This document shows positions 41,980 through 51,950 of a DNA stretch of 64,000 bases, piece after piece (within the stretch, counting starts at the first letter, position 1; each line of letters begins with the position of its first letter). The position numbers were made by a program, and so were the translations under genes. The notes below the pieces were generated by a model, which worked only from the letters and a program-made list of their open reading frames with translations, was not told the origin of the DNA and did no database searches. Source of the stretch: Chloroflexota bacterium (GTDB taxonomy: Bacteria; Chloroflexota; Anaerolineae; UBA4142); NCBI GenBank assembly GCA_023381515.1, contig JAMCQI010000099.1, positions 13,893-77,892 of the forward strand. The letters run 5' to 3'.

Positions 41980-43020
41980 TCACCCCTCCCGACCGTAGGC
42001 TCGCTTCCACCCATTGGCCATAGGTTTCAACAGACCAAAATGAAATGTGCCCATCACGAACCCGAGCCCGTAACCGAGATGCATCGTCGCAAACGCGAGC
42101 GGCAGCACCGGCGCGTACCGCCAGCCCCTTCGCGACGAAATCCACGCGGATGCCAACAGCGATGCCAGCACATACGGCGCCGCGACCGCGAGCAACCACG
42201 CGGGCGACCGGAGAGCCAAGCTCAACGCCCCGGAGACCACGAGCGCCAGGACAAAAGTCGCCGGCACCAGATGGCGCCACGACGCCGGCTTGCCGTGTTT
42301 CTGGATCACCCGCACCTTCCAAAACCCATACTCCAGATACTGCTTCCAGAGCCCGGCCAGAGACGCCCGCGAAAAGTACTCCGAGCGGATCGCAGGGTCC
42401 AGCCATATCTTGCCGCCCGCCTTGATCAGGCGATAGTTGAATTCGTCGTCCTGATTCCGCACCAACTCTTCGTCGAAAAAACCCGCCCGGGCAAATATCT
42501 CGCGGCGGTGAGCGCCAAAGGCGAGCGTATCGACATACTGAGCGCGATCGGCATACCGGAAGGCCGCACTCCCCACGCCAAAGGGCGAACTCTGGGCGAC
42601 CGCAATCCCCTCCGCCATCCACGTCTGGCCCACCGTCCGGATCGGCCCGCCAACGCAATCTGCGTCCACCTGCGCCAGCGTCTCGATGCACCGCCGTACA
42701 TAGTCCCGCGCAATCACCGCGTGCCCATCCACCCGGATGATGACCTCCCCGTGCGCCAGGCGCAGACCTCGATTGAGCGCGGTTGGAACGATTCGTTCGG
42801 GGTTATCAATCAGCCTGATGCGCGGATCCAAGCGCATAAACTCGGCGACAATCTCCCGGGTATCGTCCGTCGACATGCCGTCCACAACAAGCACCTCGAT
42901 CTTGTCGTGCGCTCCCTTCACGGCGTAATCCTGAGCGATCACCCCTTCCAAGCAGCGCCCGATATAGCGCGCCTCATTCCGGATGGGCAAGATGATCGAG
43001 ACCAGAGGCTGTTCAGTCAT
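41980..43020 (-). CDS. GT2-family glycosyltransferase with membrane helices
   Basis: A 346-residue family 2 transferase. It opens MTEQPLVSIILPIRNEARYI and has VLVVDGMSTDDT, RLAHGEVIIRVDGHAVI (the DxD-type site), VGGPIRTVG and RNQDDEFNYRLIKAGG (catalytic acid region), then three C-terminal transmembrane helices (about 255-330). It resembles succinoglycan ExoA-like transferases. The start at 43020 overlaps the preceding GT4 gene by eight bases. The frame is open to 43179 but only the downstream ATG matches the family. Confidence 0.88.
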   Translation of the reverse strand: MTEQPLVSIILPIRNEARYIGRCLEGVIAQDYAVKGAHDKIEVLVVDGMSTDDTREIVAEFMRLDPRIRLIDNPERIVPTALNRGLRLAHGEVIIRVDGHAVIARDYVRRCIETLAQVDADCVGGPIRTVGQTWMAEGIAVAQSSPFGVGSAAFRYADRAQYVDTLAFGAHRREIFARAGFFDEELVRNQDDEFNYRLIKAGGKIWLDPAIRSEYFSRASLAGLWKQYLEYGFWKVRVIQKHGKPASWRHLVPATFVLALVVSGALSLALRSPAWLLAVAAPYVLASLLASAWISSRRGWRYAPVLPLAFATMHLGYGLGFVMGTFHFGLLKPMANGWKRAYGREG

Positions 43021-44005
43021 GGTGATCCAGTGTCTCATCGATGATCGAGAACAGCGCACTCCGTCGCCTCTCCAGCGGAAACTCCCGCAGCACCCTCTCC
43101 CGCGCCCGCGAGCCCAACCCATCGCCATCCTCAAAAGCCCGCCGTACTCCCTTCGCGACAAGCTCCGGCTCTGGCACATCTACATAGACCCCGCAGTTTC
43201 CCACTACCTCAGGGAGCGCGCCCGCGCGCGTGACCACAGGCACGCACTCGCCAAGCATCGCCTCTGCCACCGCCATACCAAACCCTTCGTGCCGTGATGC
43301 CTGCACATAGACCCTTGCCCGAGCAATATAGTCATCCAATTCGCCATCGCTCACCCGGCCGGTAAACTCGACGTTTGCCGGGGCAATCGACCGCAGGTCC
43401 TCGATGGCCCGGTCCTGCCACGCGCCGATCACGGCAAATGAGACATCCGGCAGCAGCCTCGCCGTCTGCACAAACGGCTCCAAGCCCTTCCGGTGGAGGT
43501 TCCATCGGTCCACGTTCCCAATGGTGATCGCGAGATTTCCCTTCTTCTCGCTCCCCCCATGCCCGCGGCATTCAAGACCGTGATAGATTACGCTCACCCG
43601 GTTCGAATCGACCCCTGCGTTGCGGATCGCCTCATCCCTCGTATACGACGAGTTTGTTATCAACCTTGACGCTGACCTCATGGTTGTTCGCGAGATGAAC
43701 CGCCTGAGACCGCCGCGCATGTTGCCGTATTCAATCTCCGGCATATTCGCCGTATCATAGCCGCCGACCACCAAGACCGAAGGCCGGCCGAGCGCACGGG
43801 CCAAAACAACGGGCATGAGGGTATGCCATGTGGCGAACCAGCCAAACACCAAATCACTCTGCGCCAGCGCGCGCGCCAGTGCCGCTACATTGACAATACG
43901 CGACCTCTGACACCACTCGCGCACCGCGTATCCCTCCCGCAGCAGCGCCAAATCGATCTGCACAAACCGAGCGGGGTGATTGTGGACAAAGAGGATATGT
44001 GGCAT
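43013..44005 (-). CDS. GT4-family glycosyltransferase
   Basis: A 330-residue GT-B protein starting MPHILFVHNHPARFVQIDL. The acceptor half is short. The donor half has ITIGNVDRWNLHRKGLEPF, the VYVQASRHEGFGMAVAEAMLG motif (EGFG...E, nucleotide-sugar binding) and VGNCGVYVDVPEPE. The start at 44005 overlaps the preceding GT2 stop as ATGA. Donor and acceptor are unknown. Confidence 0.87.
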   Translation of the reverse strand: MPHILFVHNHPARFVQIDLALLREGYAVREWCQRSRIVNVAALARALAQSDLVFGWFATWHTLMPVVLARALGRPSVLVVGGYDTANMPEIEYGNMRGGLRRFISRTTMRSASRLITNSSYTRDEAIRNAGVDSNRVSVIYHGLECRGHGGSEKKGNLAITIGNVDRWNLHRKGLEPFVQTARLLPDVSFAVIGAWQDRAIEDLRSIAPANVEFTGRVSDGELDDYIARARVYVQASRHEGFGMAVAEAMLGECVPVVTRAGALPEVVGNCGVYVDVPEPELVAKGVRRAFEDGDGLGSRARERVLREFPLERRRSALFSIIDETLDHHD

Positions 44006-44814
44006 CAAGGTGCACGCTGTAGTGTTGTCGAGGCATGCTCGCGGGCCAAATCCGGCGCGCCGTTCCTCTCCATCTCCCAAATTTTGGCAAAAGTCAAGAA
44101 AACGTACGCTGCCCAAAAGCCGGCCAGGATCAAGCCCGGAATCCCATCCATAAAACCGCGCAGGACAACATAGCGATAAAGAAAAGCCGCGACCGGCCTC
44201 GTAAGCGCGGCCCCGACGCTAAAACGGACGCCCCGGGACCTCCGCTCCTCCGCTTCCCACGTCGTGAACTGTCCCAGCAAGTGGTGAACAACCTGATCCA
44301 CGTCCCGCTGCCCAAAGTGAACAAAATGGTTACGGAGGATGCCGCACTTGCCGTCCAGGACCACATGCGCGTGCACCCGGCGCGGCTGGTAGCGCCCTCG
44401 GTCCTTCCGGAACAGCCGCAATTGATAGTCGGGATAGTTTCCGCCGTGGCGCAGTGGCCGCCCCCAGGCATAATTGAGCCGTGGAATTTTAAAGCCAGAA
44501 AACTCCCCTGGATCCTCAAGAACCCCCTCGATCTCCTGCCTCAGCTCCTCGCTCACCCTCTCGTCCGTGTCGACGATGAGCACCCAATCATTCGCGACCT
44601 GTGGAATCGCCCAATTCTTTTGCGTAGCCGAGTCAATGTACTCGTGCTGCAAAATCCGTGACGCATACCCTTTCGCAATCGCCAGCGTCCTATCCGTGCT
44701 GAACGAATTGACCAACACGACCTCGTCCGCCCATGTCACGCTCTTCAAGCAATCCGTGATGACATCCTCGCTGTTGCCGCAGGGCACCAGAACCGAAAGC
44801 GCTCTCCGCATCAA
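44005..44814 (-). CDS. GT2-family glycosyltransferase, WaaE/KdtX-like
   Basis: A 269-residue family 2 transferase of the WaaE/KdtX-like sort: ALSVLVPCGNSEDVITDCLKS, ADEVVLVNSFSTDRT, ATQKNWAIPQVANDWVLIVDTDERV and NYPDYQLRLFRKDRGRYQPRRVH. The hydrophobic C-terminus (about 215-250) may associate with the membrane. The ATG overlaps the upstream GT4 stop. The usual first Asn-Glu after VP is Gly-Asn-Ser here, a small departure. Confidence 0.87.
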   Translation of the reverse strand: MMRRALSVLVPCGNSEDVITDCLKSVTWADEVVLVNSFSTDRTLAIAKGYASRILQHEYIDSATQKNWAIPQVANDWVLIVDTDERVSEELRQEIEGVLEDPGEFSGFKIPRLNYAWGRPLRHGGNYPDYQLRLFRKDRGRYQPRRVHAHVVLDGKCGILRNHFVHFGQRDVDQVVHHLLGQFTTWEAEERRSRGVRFSVGAALTRPVAAFLYRYVVLRGFMDGIPGLILAGFWAAYVFLTFAKIWEMERNGAPDLAREHASTTLQRAP

Positions 44815-46010
44815 TCCGTCCTCCGGCCGGCCGCCACGGAGTCATACACATCCGCCACCTGATCCGCGAACCTCTCGAACTCGAAATTCGCTTCGACTCT
44901 CCGGCGCGCTTTCATTCCCATTTCCCGAAAAGCGGACCGGTTCTCGCTCGCGCTCTTAACCGCATCAAAGCAGGCATCCGCGTTCCCTGGTGGGAACAGT
45001 ACGCCACATCCGTCCGAACCGACAACCTCGCTCGCACCCCCATGATCCGCCACCACAACCGGCTTCCCGCAAGCCATTGCTTCTGCGACCGCCAAGCCAA
45101 ACGGCTCCGGATCAAGCGACGGGTGCACAAGGAGGTCAAGGCTCCTCATCGCTCCCGGCATGTCCTTCAGCCAGCCCGCGAAAACAACCCTATCCCCCAA
45201 ACCCAACTGCTTCACAAGGCCCCGCAGCTTGTCGCCGTACCCCGCCAGGCCAAAACCATCCTCGCCGATGAGCACGAACCGCACAGGCAGGTTTTCCTTT
45301 TCGGCTCTGCTTGCCACGCCGAGTAACAGCTCCTGCCCCTTCCACGGCGTCAACCGCCCCACCTGCCCAACAACCATCTCGCCATTTCCACCTGACCAGC
45401 CGTCCCGAAACGGCCTCTCGCCCTTGGGCGTAAACTCTTGGGTATCAATTCCGTTGTATATCACCCGAATCTTGTCTTGCACCCCTGCCCGCGAGAGCTG
45501 CCGGGCCACCGCCCCCGAGATGCAAATCACGCGCGTCGCCACTGCCTGTGCGGCGAGATTCAGGACCGGCAAAAAAAGACCGAACCCGGAACGGGGTGCA
45601 ACAATGTCCTGCAAGTGCCAGACGCACGGAACGCGTGCCAATTTCGCCGCCAGTCCTCCGCTCAGATGACTCAGCATCGAATTCGTATGCACGACCGCGA
45701 CCCGCTCCCTCTTCAAGACACGCGCAATCGCAAACGTCTGCACGAGGACCACGGCCACATCATAGACGATTGCCAAGGGGTCCGGCACCACACGGCGACC
45801 CCAGTACCGGCTCGTGCTCTTCAACCGCGGCGACGCATACCTCCGCCACTCGATTCCATGGCCCGCGAGCTCCCTGGTCAGCGTTCCCTCTGCTGGAACA
45901 AGAACCACAGCCTCCCAGCCCCTTGCTTTGAGTGCCGGCGCCAGGCGCAGCAGGTTCATCTCTGCCCCGCCGATCCCCGAGCCGGACTCAAGAACCGCTA
46001 GCCGCTTCAT
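44811..46010 (-). CDS. GT4-family glycosyltransferase
   Basis: The 399-residue GT-B protein begins MKRLAVLESGSGIGGAEMNLLRL. Signature elements are VVHTNSMLSHLSGGLAAKLA, VIYNGIDTQEFTP, VGQVGRLTPWKGQELLL and PEPFGLAVAEAMACGKPVV. The chosen ATG lies inside the 3' end of the O-antigen-ligase-like gene (23-base overlap); the frame itself opens at 46046. It belongs to a tightly overlapping glycosyltransferase run. Confidence 0.9.
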   Translation of the reverse strand: MKRLAVLESGSGIGGAEMNLLRLAPALKARGWEAVVLVPAEGTLTRELAGHGIEWRRYASPRLKSTSRYWGRRVVPDPLAIVYDVAVVLVQTFAIARVLKRERVAVVHTNSMLSHLSGGLAAKLARVPCVWHLQDIVAPRSGFGLFLPVLNLAAQAVATRVICISGAVARQLSRAGVQDKIRVIYNGIDTQEFTPKGERPFRDGWSGGNGEMVVGQVGRLTPWKGQELLLGVASRAEKENLPVRFVLIGEDGFGLAGYGDKLRGLVKQLGLGDRVVFAGWLKDMPGAMRSLDLLVHPSLDPEPFGLAVAEAMACGKPVVVADHGGASEVVGSDGCGVLFPPGNADACFDAVKSASENRSAFREMGMKARRRVEANFEFERFADQVADVYDSVAAGRRTD

Positions 46011-47421
46011 TTGGTTGAGACCCACCGAGCAGCGCCACCCCGGCAAGCAGCATCCCCGTTATCCACCAGATTTGGCCCGCAATGTCTGGCCGCCAAAAAA
46101 CGTGGTCGGTGGTCGCTTCGACGAGCAACGCGACCACGCCCGCGATCAGCCCAGCCAAAGGCCCCGCCAAGCGATGGGAAGATAAAATTCGGATCTGCCT
46201 TACGGCAAATCGAATTACCCGTACCCATATCCAGAGAAACGCGACGAGGCCCACAAGCCCGACCTGAACGAGCAAGTTCACATAGTCATCATGCAGCTGC
46301 AAAACACCGTCTGCGCTCTGCAACCGGCCCAACCCGTCCAAATAAAAGCTCGCCCCCCATCCCGCCCCGAACAGGGGATACCGCCGAAAAGCCTCCCAGC
46401 CCGTCGCCAAATAATCGAGGCGGGCTGCATCTTCGTTCGCGTTGGGAAGTCGAGACTGCAAATAGGGCCACTGCCAATAAAGCAGACCGCCTACTACCAC
46501 CAGCGCGCCGACCCAGACCGGCCAACTGGGGCGTCGCAGAACCAGAAAAACTGCCAGCCCTGCTAGGAACCCCATCCACGCGCCCCTCGATCCCGAAAGG
46601 GCCATCGCAAAGACCAAGATCGGAGCCACGAGCCCCGGAATCTGGTTCCACCCCCGCGGCTTGCCTGACAGTAGACCCAAAGCCACCAGGGCCATCGAGG
46701 ACAAGTAAAAACCGAACTGGTTGATTATGCCGAAACTGCCCCCGGCCCGGTCCGCGTACGAATAGCCGCCATCAGAGAGCTCCACAGCCGAGCCTCTCTG
46801 GACCCAGCTCAGGATCGCTGTGAGCCCCACGATGCAAGCGGCGATGAGGCCGACGGCGAGCACGAATCTCCAACGCCGTTCATTCGTGACCGAGGCGGCA
46901 ATCAAATAAGCCAGGCAGGGATACAGAAAATACGCCTTCAGCTGCCATAGGACGTTGATCGGTGTGACGTCCCGCACGTAGGCCATCAGCAAGGCGGGCA
47001 GCGTCAAGGCTGCGAACATGAGCCAGGGACGGTCGAGAATCAAGGAGGGCCATGTCGGTGGCTTCGACACGATTACTCCCCGCGCGACGAGTAAGAATGT
47101 CGCGGTCAGCACAAGCATCTCGAGCGCGCTGGTCCGTATGTCCCCGACATCCAATTGCATTCCGGTCTTGGAAATGAGTGCTGTCGCGACGACGACAACC
47201 ATCGCAAAACCCGCGTCCGCCCGGCTGACTACAAGCGCAAACGTGACCAGAACTGGCGCCAGCAGCAGAACGAACACTGGACTCTTGGAACCCAGCAGCG
47301 GCAGTCCCCGCGCGAACGCAATTGGCATCAGCCCGCCGATCGCCGCCGCCATCAAGCCGACCACCCCGACGGTCGCGATGACATTCCATTGAAACGAGAC
47401 CCACCCTCTAGCTGCCCGCAT
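45988..47421 (-). CDS. O-antigen ligase/Wzy-type polymerase 2
   Basis: A 477-residue membrane protein with about 12 helices and the O-antigen ligase loop (about 330-385; YPLFGAGWGASFYLDGL, LHDDYVNLLVQVGLVG). It is clearly different from the one encoded at 33010-34290. Two such proteins in one locus could be a polymerase and a ligase, or serve two polymers. It overlaps the next GT4 gene and follows a GT2 gene. Confidence 0.87.
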   Translation of the reverse strand: MRAARGWVSFQWNVIATVGVVGLMAAAIGGLMPIAFARGLPLLGSKSPVFVLLLAPVLVTFALVVSRADAGFAMVVVVATALISKTGMQLDVGDIRTSALEMLVLTATFLLVARGVIVSKPPTWPSLILDRPWLMFAALTLPALLMAYVRDVTPINVLWQLKAYFLYPCLAYLIAASVTNERRWRFVLAVGLIAACIVGLTAILSWVQRGSAVELSDGGYSYADRAGGSFGIINQFGFYLSSMALVALGLLSGKPRGWNQIPGLVAPILVFAMALSGSRGAWMGFLAGLAVFLVLRRPSWPVWVGALVVVGGLLYWQWPYLQSRLPNANEDAARLDYLATGWEAFRRYPLFGAGWGASFYLDGLGRLQSADGVLQLHDDYVNLLVQVGLVGLVAFLWIWVRVIRFAVRQIRILSSHRLAGPLAGLIAGVVALLVEATTDHVFWRPDIAGQIWWITGMLLAGVALLGGSQPNEAASGS

Positions 47422-47452
47422 CGTCAGGCCCCGACCTCGGCGTTATCTCCTG

Positions 47453-48352
47453 TCATCGCAGGTGCGCCGCCCTCTCGCGCATCATCCCGCCTCGCCAGGC
47501 CACCTGCTGTGCCACGAGCACGGGGTAGGCGAGCAGCCCGTCCCCCATCCCGCCCATTCGCCTGGCATACTGGAAAGGCTCATAAAAGACAGCCGCCGCA
47601 AAATTCAGCGCCTTGGCCAGGTCAAACGCCCGTCGGACGCGATGCGGGTACACGCAGTACATATCCCCCCACTTGCGCCGGACGAGATAATACGCGCGCC
47701 CGTACATATAGTGCTGGTTCAAAAACCCGCTCAGCGTCGCCCGGTGATGATGTACCACTTTGATCGAGGGGTCGTAAAGGATCTTGTATCCCAGCTCCTT
47801 GACACGCCAGTTATAGTCCACGTCCTCGCCGCGAAAGAGGGTCTCATCCTGCAACCCAACCCTGTCCACAACCTCCCGTTTGTAAGATATATTAACGCCA
47901 GGCAGCGTCCGGACATAGCAGGGCTCGGCCCACGACGGAAATGTTGTTAGGTCAGCTATCTTGCTGACGAGCGACGTCCTATCCGCGGCCAGCACCCTGC
48001 CGCCCACGGCTCCAGCCTCTGGGTGCTCCTGATGGGCACGCTTCATCCTGGTGACCCAATCGGGCAAGACCTCCGCATCGTCATCCGTCATCGCCACGAT
48101 GTCTCCGGCGCAATGGGACAAGCCAACGTTGCGGCTGGCAGCTAGATTCTTATTTTGGGTCTTGACGAGTCTCACCTCTAGCCGCGGATTGCCCCCATAC
48201 CCACACATCACCTCGTCGGCGCGTTCATCCCCACCATTGACAACGACCACCTGATCGGGCTTGTCCTCCGTACGCTCGATCAATGCATAAAGACAGTGTG
48301 CTAAGAATTCCGGACGGTTATAGGTGCAGACGAGAACTGACAGAGCGGCCAC
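47453..48352 (-). CDS. GT2-family glycosyltransferase
   Basis: A 299-residue family 2 transferase: ALSVLVCTYNRPEFLAHCL, QVVVVNGGDERADEV, NLAASRNVGLSHCAGDIVAMTDDDAEVLPDW (DDD metal site) and LFRGEDVDYNWRVKELGYK (catalytic base region), with a rhamnosyltransferase-like C-terminus and no clear transmembrane helices. It lies 31 bases before the ligase-like gene on the leftward transcript. Confidence 0.9.
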   Translation of the reverse strand: MAALSVLVCTYNRPEFLAHCLYALIERTEDKPDQVVVVNGGDERADEVMCGYGGNPRLEVRLVKTQNKNLAASRNVGLSHCAGDIVAMTDDDAEVLPDWVTRMKRAHQEHPEAGAVGGRVLAADRTSLVSKIADLTTFPSWAEPCYVRTLPGVNISYKREVVDRVGLQDETLFRGEDVDYNWRVKELGYKILYDPSIKVVHHHRATLSGFLNQHYMYGRAYYLVRRKWGDMYCVYPHRVRRAFDLAKALNFAAAVFYEPFQYARRMGGMGDGLLAYPVLVAQQVAWRGGMMRERAAHLR

Positions 48353-48366
48353 GGTATAGACCTAAG

Positions 48367-49719
48367 CTACACTTGACCAGGAGAATCGGCGGCAAGCTCT
48401 TGAAATCTAGCGAAAATGAAGAATAAGACCAGCAAGAAGAACTGGCAATAGTAATAATTCCAAATCACCGGGTTCAACAAGAGAAAAACGAGATAAACCA
48501 ATGCGAAACGACGAATGACCACCGACGCTGATCGGGTTCTTCCGAAGTAAGAAAACGCATAGAGTGAACCCATTAAAACAACTTGAATGGGTTGCAAAGT
48601 ATACTCGACATCAGCCAGAAAAAACGGCGGCGCAACCGAAATGGCATTTGCTTGCGCACGATCAGCAGCCCACCGATCCAAGGGAAAACGTTGATTAAAT
48701 ATGAACGTCCAATCCACAAACGCTCTGGCATCCCAAAACACAAATGGCAAAACGAATAGCCCACCAAGAAGCAGAGTCAAAAGGAACCATCGAATTCCCC
48801 CCGTGAACCTCGCCCGAAACTCGATCCAAGCCAACGGTATCAAAATCAGCGAGGTTTGACGGGCCGCTACAGACAAGCCTAAACCCAACGCAGAACACGC
48901 ACTCGACGCCGACAACAGACCCACCGCAAAAATCCCGACATATATCCAGTCCGGCAGCACCTGATCTTCCACGGCCTCATGAATCACGCCAGGGTTACAC
49001 AACAAAACGAGACAACCGGCTATTGCTAGAAGATACAAGTCCCGCGACTGGGCTTTTAGGTGACGGTGCGTCGTGACAAACAACCCCCCTCCCAACAATA
49101 ACAAGAGCGCAATGTTCAGAACCCGAGGATCAAGCCGAAGCATTTCAACGACGGCGTACGGCAGCCAAAGAGCCGGAAAGTAATTCAACCCAGCCGCTGT
49201 ATACGGGTTCTTCCCAAGGAACAAAGCCTGATTCGCCGCTTGCACCCAATGCAACATCGCAGGGACACTTGAATATGGAATTGCATAAAGGTCGGAAACC
49301 GCAATCCAACCCACCAGGCTCAAAACTAGAACTCCCGCCAACAGGTCCTTCTCAGTCCACCAACAAACGCACGCTAGTCCCGCAACTACTAATCCAATAG
49401 AGAAATTTAACGGGTCGGCAAACAGCGGAGCGCTCGTACCTAAACGATACTCCACGAGATAGATTATCAGTACACCGACCAAGATACCGAATGATAAATA
49501 TGGAGGCCGTTTCCATCGCTTCAGGTATCGGCCGTCAGTCAAGTACAAAGTCAACATTGCGAGGATTACGAATACACCTGTCCCAACTAAAGCCGGCGTA
49601 TCCGGCATGATTCGTCGTCCCATTGCCAGCCAGAAGCCGTTGAAAGTCCATGTTAAAGTCAAAGCGAAAAACGATCCAATCAAAATCAACGCATAAAGCG
49701 AATTTGCTCGTTTGATCAC
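48367..49719 (-). CDS. multi-spanning membrane protein, GT-C/GT87-like
   Basis: The 450-residue protein has about 11-12 transmembrane helices and no soluble domain. NPYTAAGLNYFPALWLPYAV and the later WNYYYCQF segment recall DUF2029/GT87-type polyprenyl-phosphate mannosyltransferase-like proteins, but no catalytic residues are certain. Its base composition is visibly more A/T-rich than its neighbours, which suggests separate acquisition. It lies between a GT4 and a GT2 gene. Confidence 0.65.
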   Translation of the reverse strand: MIKRANSLYALILIGSFFALTLTWTFNGFWLAMGRRIMPDTPALVGTGVFVILAMLTLYLTDGRYLKRWKRPPYLSFGILVGVLIIYLVEYRLGTSAPLFADPLNFSIGLVVAGLACVCWWTEKDLLAGVLVLSLVGWIAVSDLYAIPYSSVPAMLHWVQAANQALFLGKNPYTAAGLNYFPALWLPYAVVEMLRLDPRVLNIALLLLLGGGLFVTTHRHLKAQSRDLYLLAIAGCLVLLCNPGVIHEAVEDQVLPDWIYVGIFAVGLLSASSACSALGLGLSVAARQTSLILIPLAWIEFRARFTGGIRWFLLTLLLGGLFVLPFVFWDARAFVDWTFIFNQRFPLDRWAADRAQANAISVAPPFFLADVEYTLQPIQVVLMGSLYAFSYFGRTRSASVVIRRFALVYLVFLLLNPVIWNYYYCQFFLLVLFFIFARFQELAADSPGQV

Positions 49720-49775
49720 GTCTCAACCCCACACGCCCCTGCTAGCCCACCCACCCTGACGACACGTCGATCCAA

Positions 49776-50885
49776 TCACCCTCCCCGTACCATCTGCCAG
49801 CAAAGCCCGTGCAAGTTTTCGCCGATTCGGTCCCAGGAGTACCTCTCTGTGACCACGCGCCGCCCCCCTTCCCCAAGCTCGCACCGTAGCGCGCCATCGC
49901 TTGCTAACTGCAAGATAGAATCCGCAATTCCACCGGGCTCACTGATGTCAACGATCCGTCCGCAGCGAGGGCCTACAGCCTCGCCGAACCCACCGGTGTT
50001 CGAAACCACCACCGGCAACTCCGAGGCCATTGCCTCCAGGCAGGCGATCGACCCCGCCTCCGAATCCGGCAGCATCACAAAGATATCCGCGGCATTGTAG
50101 TAAGACGGCAGGTCCGTCGTTGTGCCCGCGAAGATCACGGACTGGCTGATCCCCAGCTCCTCCGCTCGTCCTTGCAGCCGCCCTCGCTCAGCCCCTTCCC
50201 CAAGCACGAGGTAACGCACAGTTGGACACCGCGCCCGCACAATGGGCAGAGCTTCGATCACGCGCCACGCCCCCTTTCGGCGTTCCAGCGCCGCAACATT
50301 CAACAGCACGATGTCGCCCTCTCCGAAACCCAGCCGCCGCCGGGTCGCAGCCCGCCTTTCCGGATCCGGTCTGAATCGGCTCGCGTCCGTCCCGCTTGGC
50401 AGCAACTGAACCGGCCGTTGAAAAAACACTTCTCCGTTCCGAGCCGTGTACTCGGCATCCGCCAGGATGCAGGCAGCCTCCTTTTCCCAACCCCAACGCT
50501 TATACGATTGGTACCGGTGAGGCGCGGATTCGTAAGGGAACGTAAGATAAAGGAAAAGGCGTGGGCGGGTGAATGCAGATGCCAGCCGCAGAGCCTCACC
50601 TTCGCCAAAATCGGCGAAGAATGCGATGACAATATCGTACCGCTCGCTTACGAGGTCCGCCACGTAGAAAGGAACGATCGTCGCGAATTCATAGTAGCGA
50701 AATGTCGGAAATGCCCTGACCCGCACCCGCGGCGCCGGCAAAACCAGCGGTTCTAGAGTCTGACGTGCGGTAATGATGGTCACGTCGTTTCCCCGCTTCG
50801 CCAGCTCGTTCGCGAGGCTCACAACCAGAGTCTCAACCCCCCTCCGCATCCGCAAGGTCCAAAAGTGCAGGATTCCCACCTTCAT
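49776..50885 (-). CDS. GT4-family glycosyltransferase
   Basis: A 369-residue GT-B protein beginning MKVGILHFWTLRMRRGVETL, with FLYLTFPYESAPHRYQSYKR, LLPSGTDASRFRPDPERR, LLNVAALERRKGAWRVIEAL and FVMLPDSEAGSIACLEAMASELPVV. The last replaces the usual EGFG by DSEAGSIA, seen in many GT4 proteins. The ATG at 50885 follows GGGG and begins the recognisable fold; the frame is open to 50957 but would overlap the upstream gene. Confidence 0.88.
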   Translation of the reverse strand: MKVGILHFWTLRMRRGVETLVVSLANELAKRGNDVTIITARQTLEPLVLPAPRVRVRAFPTFRYYEFATIVPFYVADLVSERYDIVIAFFADFGEGEALRLASAFTRPRLFLYLTFPYESAPHRYQSYKRWGWEKEAACILADAEYTARNGEVFFQRPVQLLPSGTDASRFRPDPERRAATRRRLGFGEGDIVLLNVAALERRKGAWRVIEALPIVRARCPTVRYLVLGEGAERGRLQGRAEELGISQSVIFAGTTTDLPSYYNAADIFVMLPDSEAGSIACLEAMASELPVVVSNTGGFGEAVGPRCGRIVDISEPGGIADSILQLASDGALRCELGEGGRRVVTERYSWDRIGENLHGLCWQMVRGG

Positions 50886-50946
50886 AGCCAATCCCCAGCC
50901 GCCATGCCTGCCCAACCGACGCCATGCACGCGCCGACCCGGCTCTC

Positions 50947-51927
50947 TTAACCAACACCTGCGGATTTTTCGGACCACGCCACCTCTTGAAAAAGCCTCAC
51001 CAATCGAGGCTTGAAAGCCGGTATCCTTCCTGATATCCAATACTCCGGCACCTGGACCTTTTCCGCTCCGAACGTCTCCTTAAAGCGCTCAAGGCTTGCG
51101 ATCCTGCCGCTGGGAAGAAAATCGAATCTGCCCAGTCCCGAGGCGCAGGCATCTTCAATCGCGGTCGAGAACAAGAGGTTGTTGGGGCACAGCGCCCAGT
51201 ATCTCTCATCCGACGCGGCATACACCGCGTAGGCGGTATCCCGTCCGTCGTCGGTGACCACCACGCCCCCGATATCTTGGTTGCCCTTACGCGCCAGCCA
51301 CAGGTCCGCCGACTCCCCCGCGTCAATCAAAAGCCTCTCAAAGAACCCCTTCGTTTCGCTTGCGTAGCCTAGTCGCTCCGATGACATCAGATACAGTTTG
51401 TAGAACGAGTCCACCGCCACCGCAGAGTTGTCTTTTCGAATGCATACGCCCGATCTCATCGCCTTCCGGATTCTGTTCCGCTGTCCCTGGCTAAACCCCT
51501 GCTTCCACACCCGGCCAAACCCCCCCGCGAGATCCAGGACATGCGTCGAGAAAGAGTTGCTCTGGTACCTCTCCCATCCCGCGATTCCACCCTTGGGCGA
51601 GGCCGACACGATAAGTGTATGAAGCAGCCACATCTGGCCCACCCTGTCCGCGATCCTTCCTGCCACGTCCGGGACCACCGTCCGATCCGCCAGCAGCCCG
51701 CCATAGTGATAGGGGAACATGCTCTTCATCCCGACAAGGACCCCGCGTATCCTGCGCGTAACGAAACAGGGCAGTACCACCTCGACCTCGGGAAAGGTAA
51801 AGACCAGGACCCTGGGAGATGCTTTCCACCCAGCGGCAACCGCTCGTCCCCAGCCAGGGCTGAGGAAGAAATGTCGCTCTAGCGCTGAATCGTAGGCTCG
51901 TTCCCACTCTCTCCACCCGCCGATCAC
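50947..51927 (-). CDS. FemAB/GNAT-like acyltransferase
   Basis: A 326-residue protein of the FemAB/BioF2-like double-GNAT group. It has FFLSPGWGRAVAAGWKASPRV and the substrate-loop segments GGLLADRTVVPD, WKQGFSQGQRNRIRKAMRSG and FFERLLIDAGESADLWLARKGNQDIGGVVV, then a tail FDFLPSGRIASLERFKETFGA typical of the family. Homologues in polysaccharide loci attach amino acids or acyl groups to sugars. The substrate is unknown. Confidence 0.82.
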   Translation of the reverse strand: MIGGWREWERAYDSALERHFFLSPGWGRAVAAGWKASPRVLVFTFPEVEVVLPCFVTRRIRGVLVGMKSMFPYHYGGLLADRTVVPDVAGRIADRVGQMWLLHTLIVSASPKGGIAGWERYQSNSFSTHVLDLAGGFGRVWKQGFSQGQRNRIRKAMRSGVCIRKDNSAVAVDSFYKLYLMSSERLGYASETKGFFERLLIDAGESADLWLARKGNQDIGGVVVTDDGRDTAYAVYAASDERYWALCPNNLLFSTAIEDACASGLGRFDFLPSGRIASLERFKETFGAEKVQVPEYWISGRIPAFKPRLVRLFQEVAWSEKSAGVG

Positions 51928-51950
51928 AAGCCTCGGAAGCTCCCCGTTGT

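Noticed and set aside
41833..43044. 403-codon rightward open frame
   Set aside because: Antisense to the GT-C and GT2 genes, rich in Arg/Pro/His as expected of a high-G+C shadow frame, and with no recognisable domain.
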